Assembly (NCBI GenBank): GCA_964588665.1
Contig: CAZPQQ010000080.1
Location: 1 to 14,303, forward strand
Direction: 5' to 3'
Source: UBA2160 sp964588665
Lineage (GTDB): Bacteria > Chloroflexota > Dehalococcoidia > Lucifugimonadales > UBA1123
DNA: 14,303 nucleotides
Below, piece after piece: positions 1 through 6,150 of this stretch. The notes under the pieces were generated by a model. That model searched no databases. It had not been told where the DNA came from and saw only the letters and a list, made by a program, of their open reading frames with translations. The translations under genes and the position numbers were made by a program. Every line of letters starts with the position of its first letter. The first letter of the stretch is position 1.

Positions 1-160
1 TAATTTCAGGCCCAAATGTGTCCCACTTTCGCTGACGGTCTACAGTCGGGCAGTATCGGCGTGATGGACGGGCCGGGAGCAGCTTGTGTGAGCCGGGATC
101 GCTCAATCGGAACCGGCGGCAACTCAACGGATGAATGAAATAAGCGAAAAGCGAAGAAAG
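1..160. other. intergenic stretch with no recognised gene
   Basis: This stretch lies downstream of the hspR stop codon and runs to the window edge. I see no tRNA, no ribosome binding site with a credible ORF, and no T-tract terminator for the minus-strand dnaJ-hspR unit. The longest open stretch on the plus strand is about 40 codons and resembles nothing I know. Any terminator for the hspR transcript would have to lie further left or be Rho-dependent. Confidence 0.5.
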
Positions 161-490
161 CTAGGTTCTCTCTCTGATGACTGCCGTCAGGTGATCGACT
201 TGCGATTGCAACCTGCGGTTCTTCGCCCGCTCGTCGCTTAGGAGTTCAGTGAGCCGGAGAATAACCTCGACGCCGGCGAGGTTCACACCGAGGTCGTCCA
301 TGAGGCCTCGTATGCGACGAATGCGCTCGACATCCCTGTGCGAGAACACCCGCTGGTTGCCGCCGGTTCGCGCGGGCTCGATCAACCCCAGTCGCTCGTA
401 ATAACGTAAGGTCTGAGTTCGGACGCCGAGCATCCGTGCCGCAACACTGATGACGAAGACCGGTTCGTCTTGACCTAGGAGTTGTTGCAT
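161..490 (-). CDS. hspR: HspR-type MerR-family heat-shock repressor
   Basis: This is a 109-aa transcriptional regulator. Residues 11-50 form a MerR-type winged helix-turn-helix, with the segment TLRYYERLGLIEPARTGG followed by a QRVFS wing. Residues 51-80 include DLGVNLAGVEVIL, the stretch typical of HspR as opposed to metal- or drug-sensing MerR proteins. There are no metal-binding cysteines. Residues 81-107 (LLSDERAKNRRLQSQVDHL) look like a dimerisation coiled coil. In actinobacteria HspR represses chaperone genes through HAIR sites with DnaK as co-repressor; a similar role here is inferred. The ATG start has a GAGG ribosome binding site 8 nt upstream, and this site overlaps the dnaJ TAG stop. 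The two genes are 11 bp apart, so they are very likely co-transcribed and the repressor would control its own operon. Confidence 0.88.
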   Translation of the reverse strand: MQQLLGQDEPVFVISVAARMLGVRTQTLRYYERLGLIEPARTGGNQRVFSHRDVERIRRIRGLMDDLGVNLAGVEVILRLTELLSDERAKNRRLQSQVDHLTAVIRERT

Positions 491-501
491 TTGGATTGCC
501 T

Positions 502-1395
502 CTACTCGACTTCGGAGCGGAGTTCTTTGATCTTCAAGATCAATTCCGTCATCTCGTCGGTCAACTCGGTCGGAAGCTCGGGTCTGAGCGCGACGAACAG
601 GTCACCCTTTGTATCGGGCGATCCCAATTTGGGCATCCCCTGGCCTCGAAGTCGTATGCTTTGGCCGTTCTGGCTGCTCGGCGGAACTTTCACGCGAATT
701 CGGCGACCGTCCAGCGTAGTCGTTTCAGCTTCGCCGCCGAGGATCACGTCCTCGAACGGGATGCTGGCCTCCGTGTACAAATTGTCGCCCCTGCGTGTGA
801 AGCTGTCGTGGGGCGTCACTTTGACGTTGAACATCAGCTCGGTGGCTTCATCAGGTGTTATGCGGATCGTGGACCCGTTGTCGACGCCGGGCGGTATGTT
901 GACTTCGTAGCGGCGCGCCCTGCCGCTCACGGTTAAGGTGGCGACGACGGTTGTCCCTGTGAAGGCATCCTCAAGCGACACCTCGACGCTGGTCTCGCTC
1001 CTGATCCGCGAGCGCCGGCGTGAACGGCCCAGACCGAATGGATCGCCTCTGGCGCCCAGGAGGTCGCCGAGGTCCGTGTAGGTTTCCTGGCCGTAAGGGG
1101 AGCCTGCCGAGCCGTGGCTTGACCAGCCGAACGGCGAGCTGCGGGCGCGCCTGCTCTGCTCCTCTATCTGGTCGGCGTGCTTCCAGCGGTCGCCGTGTCG
1201 GTCGTACTTCTTGCGGCTGTCGCCGTCCGACAACACCCCGTACGCCTCGTTGATCTCTTTGAACTTGGCCTCTGCGCCTTTGTCGCCGGGGTTCAGATCC
1301 GGATGGAATTTCCGCGCCGCTTTCCTGAACGCCTGACGGATGTCTTTATCGGACGCGTTCTTGCCAACGCCAAGTGTGTCGTAATAGTTTGCCAT
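502..1395 (-). CDS. DnaJ/CbpA-type co-chaperone without zinc finger
   Basis: This 297-aa J-domain protein would stimulate the ATPase of DnaK and deliver unfolded clients in the cytoplasm. The J domain is at residues 3-66 (start YYDTLGV), with the catalytic HPD at 31-33. A Gly/Ser/Arg-rich linker spans about 80-132. The two C-terminal beta-sandwich client-binding domains occupy about 134-285, including the segments EVNIPPGVDNGSTIRI and KGDLFVALR. The CxxCxGxG zinc repeats of canonical DnaJ are absent, so this is the CbpA (type II) architecture. I chose the ATG at 1395 because homologues begin at the J domain and AGGGA lies about 7 nt upstream. The frame stays open for 33 more codons, but they look like untranslated leader. 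It is transcribed first, followed by hspR, and is divergent from hsp20. No dnaK or grpE is in the window. Confidence 0.9.
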   Translation of the reverse strand: MANYYDTLGVGKNASDKDIRQAFRKAARKFHPDLNPGDKGAEAKFKEINEAYGVLSDGDSRKKYDRHGDRWKHADQIEEQSRRARSSPFGWSSHGSAGSPYGQETYTDLGDLLGARGDPFGLGRSRRRSRIRSETSVEVSLEDAFTGTTVVATLTVSGRARRYEVNIPPGVDNGSTIRITPDEATELMFNVKVTPHDSFTRRGDNLYTEASIPFEDVILGGEAETTTLDGRRIRVKVPPSSQNGQSIRLRGQGMPKLGSPDTKGDLFVALRPELPTELTDEMTELILKIKELRSEVE

Positions 1396-1429
1396 GACGT
1401 GATCCCTGCATTGCTTCAAGTACACGATC

Positions 1430-1438
1430 ATTGTAGCA
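1430..1438 (-). promoter_or_regulatory. predicted extended -10 promoter for dnaJ-hspR
   Basis: Read on the minus strand, the sequence TGC-TACAAT matches an extended -10 element (TGn plus 5 of 6 of TATAAT). The best -35 candidate is weak (TTCATG, 3 of 6). Initiation near 1423 would give a leader of about 28 nt before the dnaJ ATG. A short inverted repeat, GCATC/GATGC with a 4-nt loop (1436-1449), abuts the upstream edge and could be an operator. I found no match to the actinobacterial HAIR element or to CIRCE. Confidence 0.45.
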
Positions 1439-1487
1439 TCCATAGATGCAGCACATGAATAAACTTGATACGAACTAGATAATTCTA

Positions 1488-1517
1488 TTGACAAGATAAC
1501 ATCATGAATACTATACT
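1488..1517 (+). promoter_or_regulatory. predicted housekeeping-type promoter for hsp20
   Basis: A perfect -35 (TTGACA, 1488-1493) is separated by 18 bp from a -10 of TATACT (1512-1517, 5 of 6). This predicts initiation around 1523-1525, at the base of the hairpin described next. The direct repeat AGATAA occurs at 1477-1482 and 1494-1499, flanking the -35, and is a possible regulator site. The surrounding 100 bp is clearly AT-richer than the genes. Confidence 0.7.
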
Positions 1518-1521
1518 AAAG

Positions 1522-1557
1522 ACCGTATGGCAGGGCGAATCCGGCCCTGTCAACGGT
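1522..1557 (+). promoter_or_regulatory. long hairpin at predicted hsp20 transcript 5' end
   Basis: An outer stem ACCGT/ACGGT (5 bp) stacks on an inner stem TGGCAGGGC/GCCCTGTCA (9 bp, one G-U), interrupted by one bulged A at 1527 and closed by a 7-nt loop. This gives 14 paired positions in 36 nt. No T-tract follows, so it is not a terminator. It lies upstream of the hsp20 ribosome binding site (AGAAGGAG, 1570-1577), so it does not directly hide that site. It could be a 5'-end mRNA stabiliser, part of a temperature-responsive leader, or, read as DNA, an operator overlapping +1. Confidence 0.6.
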
Positions 1558-1583
1558 AGAACAGATCACAGAAGGAGACACAC

Positions 1584-2021
1584 ATGACACTACAGAGATT
1601 CGACCCATTCCGAGACTTTTGGCGGTTGGACGCCTCAGCGGGCATGCGGTGGAGGGACATCGGTCCTCGAGTCCGAACGGATCAGGGCGACAACTGGTCG
1701 CTGCCTGTCGACGTGGCCCAGGATGACGACACCATCACCGTCCGCGCCTCGCTGCCCGGCTTGAAGGCCGAGGACATCGACGTGAGCGTTGACGACGGGG
1801 TGCTTGTCATCGCAGGCGAAACCGAGGCGAGCTCCGACCAAGACACCAACGGCTACTTGCTTCGCGAACGGCGCTCCGGCAAGTTCCGCAGGACTTTGAA
1901 GCTGCCTGAAACCGTGGACGCCGACAAGGCCGAGTCCACCTACGCCGCCGGTGTCATCACCATAACGCTTCCCAAGACCGAGGCCCGTAAGGCCAGGCGG
2001 TTGACGGTCAAGGCCGGATAA
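1584..2021 (+). CDS. hsp20: Hsp20 family small heat-shock protein
   Basis: This 145-aa ATP-independent holdase would bind unfolding proteins in the cytoplasm. The N-terminal arm (1-37) starts MTLQRFDPFRDFW, as in many bacterial Hsp20 proteins. The alpha-crystallin domain spans about 38-131: LPVDVAQDDDTITVRASLPG, then GVLVIAGE, YLLRERRSGKFRRTLKLPE, and the hallmark AxxxxxGVIxIxLPK at 116-131. The C-terminal tail is short and basic (RKARRLTVK) and may supply the oligomerisation motif. The start is secure: AGAAGGAG sits 6 nt before the ATG. It is monocistronic, bounded by its own promoter upstream and an intrinsic terminator 24 bp after the stop. It is divergent from dnaJ-hspR, so control by HspR is plausible but not shown by any recognised operator. 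Confidence 0.95.
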   Translation: MTLQRFDPFRDFWRLDASAGMRWRDIGPRVRTDQGDNWSLPVDVAQDDDTITVRASLPGLKAEDIDVSVDDGVLVIAGETEASSDQDTNGYLLRERRSGKFRRTLKLPETVDADKAESTYAAGVITITLPKTEARKARRLTVKAG

Positions 2022-2044
2022 CCCGCAGCGAGCCCAAATTCAAG

Positions 2045-2075
2045 AGGCCCGGCGCAAGCTGGGCCTTTTTCTTTT
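2045..2075 (+). terminator. intrinsic terminator of hsp20
   Basis: A 9-bp stem (AGGCCCGGC pairing with GCTGGGCCT, one G-U pair) is closed by a GCAA tetraloop, followed at once by TTTTCTTTT. It separates hsp20 from the adenosyltransferase-his operon, whose promoter starts about 40 bp further on. Confidence 0.93.
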
Positions 2076-2112
2076 GACTCGGTCCGACGTTATTCCGGGA
2101 GCGCACGCCAGT

Positions 2113-2121
2113 TGCTATAAT
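2113..2121 (+). promoter_or_regulatory. predicted extended -10 promoter of the adenosyltransferase-his operon
   Basis: TGC-TATAAT is a perfect extended -10. No good -35 is visible 16-18 bp upstream (the hexamer there is TTCCGG). Initiation would fall about 2127-2129, only about 12 nt before the TTG start and at the edge of the ribosome binding site (GGAGG within 2129-2133). The leader would therefore be very short. Confidence 0.6.
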
Positions 2122-2139
2122 ACCCAGCGGAGGCACGCC

Positions 2140-2715
2140 TTGAAGATCTACACGAAGTCCGGCGACGAAGGGGAGACCGGGCTGCTTTTTGGCGGGAGGA
2201 TGTCGAAAGACGACCCCCGCTGCGAGGTTGTCGGCGCCATGGACGCCGCCGTGTCTGCCATGGGATTGGCTCGTGCGCTGTCCGAAGACGATCTCGTCAC
2301 AGAGACGCTCATGCGAGTCCAGCGAGAGATGTTCGTTGCCGGCGCCGAGCTTGCCATGGACCCGGATAACTACGCTGCGATGAGCCAGCGTCTTGCCACC
2401 GTGACCCCGGATATGGTGGCAGGCGTCGAGGCGACTCTCGACACACTCGACGGCCGTGTCGAATTGCCCCACGCTTTCATCCTCCCCGGCACGTCCCCGG
2501 CATCAGGCGCCATCGACCTGGCGCGGAGTATGCTGCGCACCGCCGAACGCAGGGCGGTGGGACTCAAGGACCGCGACCTTCTGCCGAATTTAGAGGTTCT
2601 GCGGTATCTCAACCGTCTCGCGGACCTGTTGTTCATGCTCGCGAGATACGAAGACAAGGACAGGACGTTGGACCTCGTGAACGAAGCCGATCGAAACAAA
2701 GGGCGGCCCAATTGA
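2140..2715 (+). CDS. PduO-type cob(I)alamin adenosyltransferase
   Basis: This 191-aa enzyme would transfer the adenosyl group of ATP to cob(I)alamin, giving coenzyme B12; the family is a trimer of five-helix bundles. The ATP-binding N-terminus is TKSGDEGETGLLFGG (5-19). D35 in VGAMDAA and R129/R133 in IDLARSMLRTAER match the subunit-interface and active-site residues of the family. YLNRLADLLFMLAR (157-170) is the conserved C-terminal helix. I place the start at TTG 2140: GCGGAGG lies 6-7 nt upstream, and homologues begin at this KIYTKSGD stretch. An upstream in-frame start at 2074 would precede the promoter and overlap the terminator. Some usually conserved positions differ: AAV replaces the usual ELN after D35, and Asp126 stands where a His is common. 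Its 3' end overlaps hisH by 4 bp. The B12-dependent enzyme it serves is not in the window. Confidence 0.88.
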   Translation: MKIYTKSGDEGETGLLFGGRMSKDDPRCEVVGAMDAAVSAMGLARALSEDDLVTETLMRVQREMFVAGAELAMDPDNYAAMSQRLATVTPDMVAGVEATLDTLDGRVELPHAFILPGTSPASGAIDLARSMLRTAERRAVGLKDRDLLPNLEVLRYLNRLADLLFMLARYEDKDRTLDLVNEADRNKGRPN

Positions 2716-3347
2716 CCGAACCTCGAATAGCCATAGTCGACTACGAAGCGGGGAACCTTCGCAGCGTTCAGAAGGCCCTGGCACTGTTCGGCGTCGAGCC
2801 GATCATCACCTCGGACCCGGCTCACGTTCGTGACGCGGACGCCATCGTGGTGCCTGGACAGGGCGCGTGCGACTCGGCGATGAAGCAGATGCGCAGTCGC
2901 GGCCTTGCGGACCCGATAAAAGAGTTCATAGCCAGCGGCAAGCCGTACTTCGGGATGTGCATGGGGCTGGAACTCCTGCTCGATGATTCGGATGAAGGCT
3001 CGGAGCCGTGTTTGGGCGTCGTTCCGGGACGTACGAAGAAGCTGCCGTCCGGGCAGAAGATCCCGCACATGGGCTGGAACGAGGTTCATTTCGAGATCGA
3101 CCATCCCGTGTTCGACGGAGTGGCCGACAATTCTCACTTCTACTTTGTGCACAGCTACTATGCGGCGCCGGCCAGCGACGACGTGGTCGCCGCGACGACC
3201 GCCTACGGTGTGGAGTTCTGCAGCGCCGCCGCATGGGACAACGTGGTCGCGGTTCAGTTCCATCCGGAGAAAAGCGGCGACGTCGGCCTGCGAGTCTACC
3301 GAAACTTCGTAGAGCATGTCAGAGCCGATGCCAAGGCGTGGATTTAG
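2712..3347 (+). CDS. hisH: Imidazole glycerol phosphate synthase, glutaminase subunit HisH
   Basis: This 211-aa class I glutamine amidotransferase hydrolyses glutamine and passes ammonia to HisF in the fifth step of histidine synthesis. The N-terminus IAIVDYEAGNLRSV is characteristic. The triad is C83 (in YFGMCMGLELL), H184 and E186 (both in VQFHPEKSG). PGQGACDSAM at 48-57 is the oxyanion-strand region. Length is normal for the family. The start is a TTG inside the overlap TTGA with the preceding adenosyltransferase stop. The next Met is at residue 57, well inside the domain, so TTG is the only sensible start. Translation is probably coupled to the upstream gene, and hisA follows after 3 bp. 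Confidence 0.95.
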   Translation: MTEPRIAIVDYEAGNLRSVQKALALFGVEPIITSDPAHVRDADAIVVPGQGACDSAMKQMRSRGLADPIKEFIASGKPYFGMCMGLELLLDDSDEGSEPCLGVVPGRTKKLPSGQKIPHMGWNEVHFEIDHPVFDGVADNSHFYFVHSYYAAPASDDVVAATTAYGVEFCSAAAWDNVVAVQFHPEKSGDVGLRVYRNFVEHVRADAKAWI

Positions 3348-3350
3348 CAG

Positions 3351-4085
3351 ATGGAAGTCATCCCGGCAATAGACCTCCGAGACGGGAAGTGCGTACGGCT
3401 CTTCCAGGGCGACTACGCCAAAGAGACGGTGTACGCTGAAGACCCGACGGAAGTTGCCCGACGCTGGCTCGATTGCGGCGCCACGCGACTCCACGTGGTT
3501 GATCTCGACGGCGCCAAGGCCGGGGCGCCCGCCAACCTGGATGTCGCCGGCAAGATCGCGGCGACGTCAGGCGCGCCTGTCCAACTCGGCGGAGGCATCC
3601 GGACTCTGGAGATCGCCGTCCAAGCCCTTTCGATGGGCATCTCGAGAGTCATGATCGGCACGGCCGCGATCAACGACCCCGACTTCGTCGGCTTTCTGTG
3701 TCGCGATCACGGGCCGGAGTCGGTCGTCGTAACGGTGGACGCCCGCGACGGCTGGGTGGCCGTCGACGGATGGACGTCCGACACGAGAGTCGCCGCCACG
3801 GAACTGGTCGACGGAATGCAGTCCGTGGGCGTTGCGAACTTTCTGTACACCGACATCTCTCGAGACGGGACGCTTACCGAACCGAACTATACCGCCGTCG
3901 AAGAGATGGTCCGGCGCACGGACGGCGAGCTCATCGCGGCTGGGGGCATTTCGTCGATAGATCACCTGTTGAGTCTAGCCGAGATCGGAGCATCGGGCGC
4001 CGTCGTCGGGACCGCCCTCTACACGGGCGGCATCGACCTGGCCGCTGCAATCGAAGCCCTCTCGACAAAGGCGGACACATGCTGA
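3351..4085 (+). CDS. hisA: Phosphoribosylformimino-AICAR-phosphate isomerase HisA
   Basis: This 244-aa (beta/alpha)8-barrel enzyme performs the Amadori isomerisation of ProFAR to PRFAR, the substrate of HisH-HisF. Catalytic aspartates are D8 (in MEVIPAIDLRDGKCVRL) and D130 (in VTVDARDGW). Phosphate-binding loops are QLGGGIR (78-84) and, in the C-terminal half, IAAGGISS together with the GAVVGTALYTG region. Length is typical. A dual-function PriA role (also TrpF), known from actinobacteria, cannot be excluded by reading alone, but nothing points to it. The ATG follows the hisH stop by 3 bp, and the last 7 bp overlap hisF, indicating translational coupling. Confidence 0.96.
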   Translation: MEVIPAIDLRDGKCVRLFQGDYAKETVYAEDPTEVARRWLDCGATRLHVVDLDGAKAGAPANLDVAGKIAATSGAPVQLGGGIRTLEIAVQALSMGISRVMIGTAAINDPDFVGFLCRDHGPESVVVTVDARDGWVAVDGWTSDTRVAATELVDGMQSVGVANFLYTDISRDGTLTEPNYTAVEEMVRRTDGELIAAGGISSIDHLLSLAEIGASGAVVGTALYTGGIDLAAAIEALSTKADTC

Positions 4086-4903
4086 CGAAGCGAATAATCC
4101 CATGCCTCGACGTCGACCAAGGCCGCGTGGTCAAAGGCATCAGCTTCGTGAATATTCGAGACGCCGGAGACCCGGCTGAACTCGCCGCGTTCTACGACCG
4201 CGAGGGTGCCGACGAACTGGTGTTCCTCGACATCACAGCCAGTTCGGACGCTCGCAACATCATGCTGGACGTGGTCGAGCAGGTTTCGGAGCAGGTTTTC
4301 ATTCCGCTTACCGTCGGGGGAGGCATGCGCGAGGTCGCGGACGTAAGGCGTATGCTCGAGGCCGGCGCCGACAAAGTGTCCCTGAACACCGCCGCTGTCC
4401 GGAACCCGGAACTCGTGGCCGCGGCATCGCAACACTTCGGGTCGCAGGCCATTGTCGTGGCCATCGACGCGGAGGCGGTCAAGCCGGGAGCAGAGCACCC
4501 TAAGCCTGCCGACGGATCGCTGGCGCTCAATTCGGAGTCGAGGTGGCAGGTCTACATCCACGGCGGCCGAACGCCGATGGGCATCGACGCGCTGGCGTGG
4601 GCCAAACGGGCTGACGAACTCGGCGCGGGCGAGATTCTGTTGACCAGCATGAACACCGACGGTCAGTTGACCGGATACGATCTGGACATGGTCCGCGTAA
4701 TCTCCGACGCGGTGTCCGTGCCCGTGATCGCCAGCGGCGGCGCAGGGGAGCCGGAACACCTGCATCAGGCCGTGAAGACTGGTCACGCGGACGCGGTTCT
4801 GGCAGCCAGCATCTTCCATTTTGGCACATTCAGCGTTGGCGACGTGAAGGACTATCTGGCGGCGCGCGGAGTGCCAATCAGGCCGGTCCGTCCCTCGAAT
4901 TAG
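4079..4903 (+). CDS. hisF: Imidazole glycerol phosphate synthase, cyclase subunit HisF
   Basis: This 274-aa barrel enzyme uses ammonia from HisH to convert PRFAR to imidazole glycerol phosphate and AICAR. The N-terminus RIIPCLDVDQGRVVKG carries catalytic D11, and VVAIDAEA carries D130. LTVGGGMR (78-84), GEILLTSMNTDG and VIASGGAG are the other conserved strand ends, and LAASIFHFG is the C-terminal signature. I chose ATG 4079, which overlaps the end of hisA by 7 bp, because the family begins with this motif; the open frame upstream is antisense-like noise. The protein is about 20 residues longer than usual. The excess lies in the loop just after D130 (about 133-154), rich in Pro, Glu and Lys, before the conserved W-x-VYIHGGR. 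This loop is at the active-site face of the barrel. Confidence 0.96.
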   Translation: MLTKRIIPCLDVDQGRVVKGISFVNIRDAGDPAELAAFYDREGADELVFLDITASSDARNIMLDVVEQVSEQVFIPLTVGGGMREVADVRRMLEAGADKVSLNTAAVRNPELVAAASQHFGSQAIVVAIDAEAVKPGAEHPKPADGSLALNSESRWQVYIHGGRTPMGIDALAWAKRADELGAGEILLTSMNTDGQLTGYDLDMVRVISDAVSVPVIASGGAGEPEHLHQAVKTGHADAVLAASIFHFGTFSVGDVKDYLAARGVPIRPVRPSN

Positions 4904-5038
4904 GTCTCCATAGCATATCCCGTTCTCAGAGCTCGACCGCTGACGGCGCGCCGGGCCCAGCATCTCACTTGCCCTTAAATGCGGCAACCACATACCGTGT
5001 CCGCGAAGCGTCAATATCCGATACGAAGAGGTCACACG

Positions 5039-5659
5039 ATGGAAACCATGCAACTCGACGACAAAGGACTCACTCCGGCGATCTGCCAGGACGCAAACAC
5101 GGGTGAGGTCTTGATGCTTGGGTATTTCAGCCCCGGCTCGCTCAAGCGTACGCTGGAGAGCGGAGAGGTCTGGTTCTACAGCCGGTCCCGTTCCGACCTG
5201 TGGCACAAGGGCGAGATGTCCGGCAACTACATGCGCGTCAAGTCCGCGGCTCTCGACTGTGACGGCGACACTCTCCTCGTAAAGGTCGTTCCCGACGGTC
5301 CGATCTGCCACACAGGCGCCCAGACGTGTTTCTTCACACCCATGGACGAGTTCCCTGACGTCGCCCCCGCGGAGGGTGGACCTGGGATCCTCGAAGAGCT
5401 CTTCTCCGTCATCCAAGACCGCAAACGGGAAATGCCGGAGGGCAGCTACACCACAGAGCTATTCGAGCGAGGGCCGGACAGGATCGCCCAAAAGGTGATC
5501 GAAGAGGCCGGGGAGACCGCCATCGCCGGCGTGAAAGGCGAGAAAGCCGACACCGTGCGGGAGATGGCGGACATGCTGTACCACTCGCTGGTGCTGCTCG
5601 CCGCGGTGGGAGCCGCCCCCGAAGATGTGTGGAACGAGCTGCGGGGGAGACGCGGGTAA
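5039..5659 (+). CDS. hisI: Bifunctional phosphoribosyl-AMP cyclohydrolase / phosphoribosyl-ATP pyrophosphatase HisIE
   Basis: This 206-aa fused enzyme catalyses steps two and three of histidine synthesis, supplying the HisA substrate. The cyclohydrolase domain (about 1-108) has the ligand cluster D73-C74-D75-x-D77 (in AALDCDGDT) and the cysteines C90 and C97 in CHTGAQTC. The pyrophosphatase domain (about 115-206) has KVIEEAGE (152-159) and REMADMLYH (174-182), its acidic metal-binding helices. I chose ATG 5039 because GAGGT lies about 7 nt upstream and the domain starts right after it. An in-frame ATG at 4979 would add 20 non-conserved residues. The 135-bp gap after hisF has no terminator or clear promoter, so it may belong to the same transcript. 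Single-domain hisI and hisE are not seen. Confidence 0.95.
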   Translation: METMQLDDKGLTPAICQDANTGEVLMLGYFSPGSLKRTLESGEVWFYSRSRSDLWHKGEMSGNYMRVKSAALDCDGDTLLVKVVPDGPICHTGAQTCFFTPMDEFPDVAPAEGGPGILEELFSVIQDRKREMPEGSYTTELFERGPDRIAQKVIEEAGETAIAGVKGEKADTVREMADMLYHSLVLLAAVGAAPEDVWNELRGRRG

Positions 5660-5720
5660 CCGGACACAACCCATTTGTTCGTAGGATGCGCCGGACGGGG
5701 TGGCGACGAGGAGGGGCATT

Positions 5721-6083
5721 TTGTCTCGTGAGCCGTGCGAGAACTCTCACGGCCAGCAATCGACCGCGAGCAGCAAACATCTGAGCGCCGCGCAACATGA
5801 CACGCTAAGCGATCAGGTTGCCGCCGTCAGGCTCGTGTTCCGCGTGCTGGCGTTCCCGATTTGGGCGCCGCTGTACGTGCTCAAGAGACTGAAGCGACGA
5901 CGCGAGATGACGGCATTCGCGTCGGATTATGTGCGTGGTCGTGTTCACAGCGATCGGTTCGCGAACGAGATTGCGCTCGAGTGGATCACGAATCACCCTG
6001 GCGAATTCGTGCTGGGTGAGTACGACCCGAAGCTGCCTGCGCTTCGACGGACTTTCGTCAAGATTCTCAACCGCAACCGGTAG
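5721..6083 (+). CDS. small hypothetical protein with one membrane segment
   Basis: I do not recognise this 120-aa protein. I chose the TTG at 5721 because AGGAGG lies exactly 6 nt upstream (5709-5714); the frame is open back to a GTG at 5700 that has no such site. Residues 1-30 are polar and Ser/His/Gln-rich. Residues 33-54 (AVRLVFRVLAFPIWAPLYVL) are hydrophobic and probably a membrane helix or amphipathic anchor, followed by a strongly basic KRLKRRR, which favours a cytoplasmic C-terminus. The remainder (EIALEWITNHPGEFVLGEYDPKLPALRRTF) looks like a small soluble domain. It follows hisIE by 61 bp on the same strand and converges with the DUF1385 gene 67 bp away. The strong ribosome binding site and length suggest a real gene. 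Confidence 0.6.
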   Translation: MSREPCENSHGQQSTASSKHLSAAQHDTLSDQVAAVRLVFRVLAFPIWAPLYVLKRLKRRREMTAFASDYVRGRVHSDRFANEIALEWITNHPGEFVLGEYDPKLPALRRTFVKILNRNR

Positions 6084-6150
6084 ACGTCGCGCCCCGTTCC
6101 ACCTTACCGCCGCTGGGCGTTCACTGGACGACAGGCCGGCGCCGGCGAGA

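Noticed and set aside
1..60. possible insertion-sequence end suggested by a TGTCCCACT-like string near 19
   Set aside because: There is no matching inverted repeat, transposase fragment or target duplication in the window, and the string is too short to carry the claim.
1396..1583. search for HAIR (CTTGAGT-N7-ACTCAAG) or CIRCE operators
   Set aside because: Only CTTG/CAAG fragments at the wrong spacing were found, for example CTTGATA near 1464 and ACAAG near 1491. The match is not good enough to call a site.
2370..3494. 374-codon open frame on the minus strand
   Set aside because: It is antisense to the adenosyltransferase and hisH, with no recognisable domain, so it is a shadow of those genes.
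4019..5416. 465-codon open frame on the minus strand
   Set aside because: It lies antisense to hisF and hisIE, whose motifs and starts are unambiguous. Its composition (His, Arg, Val rich) is that of a high-GC shadow frame, and it has no recognisable domain.
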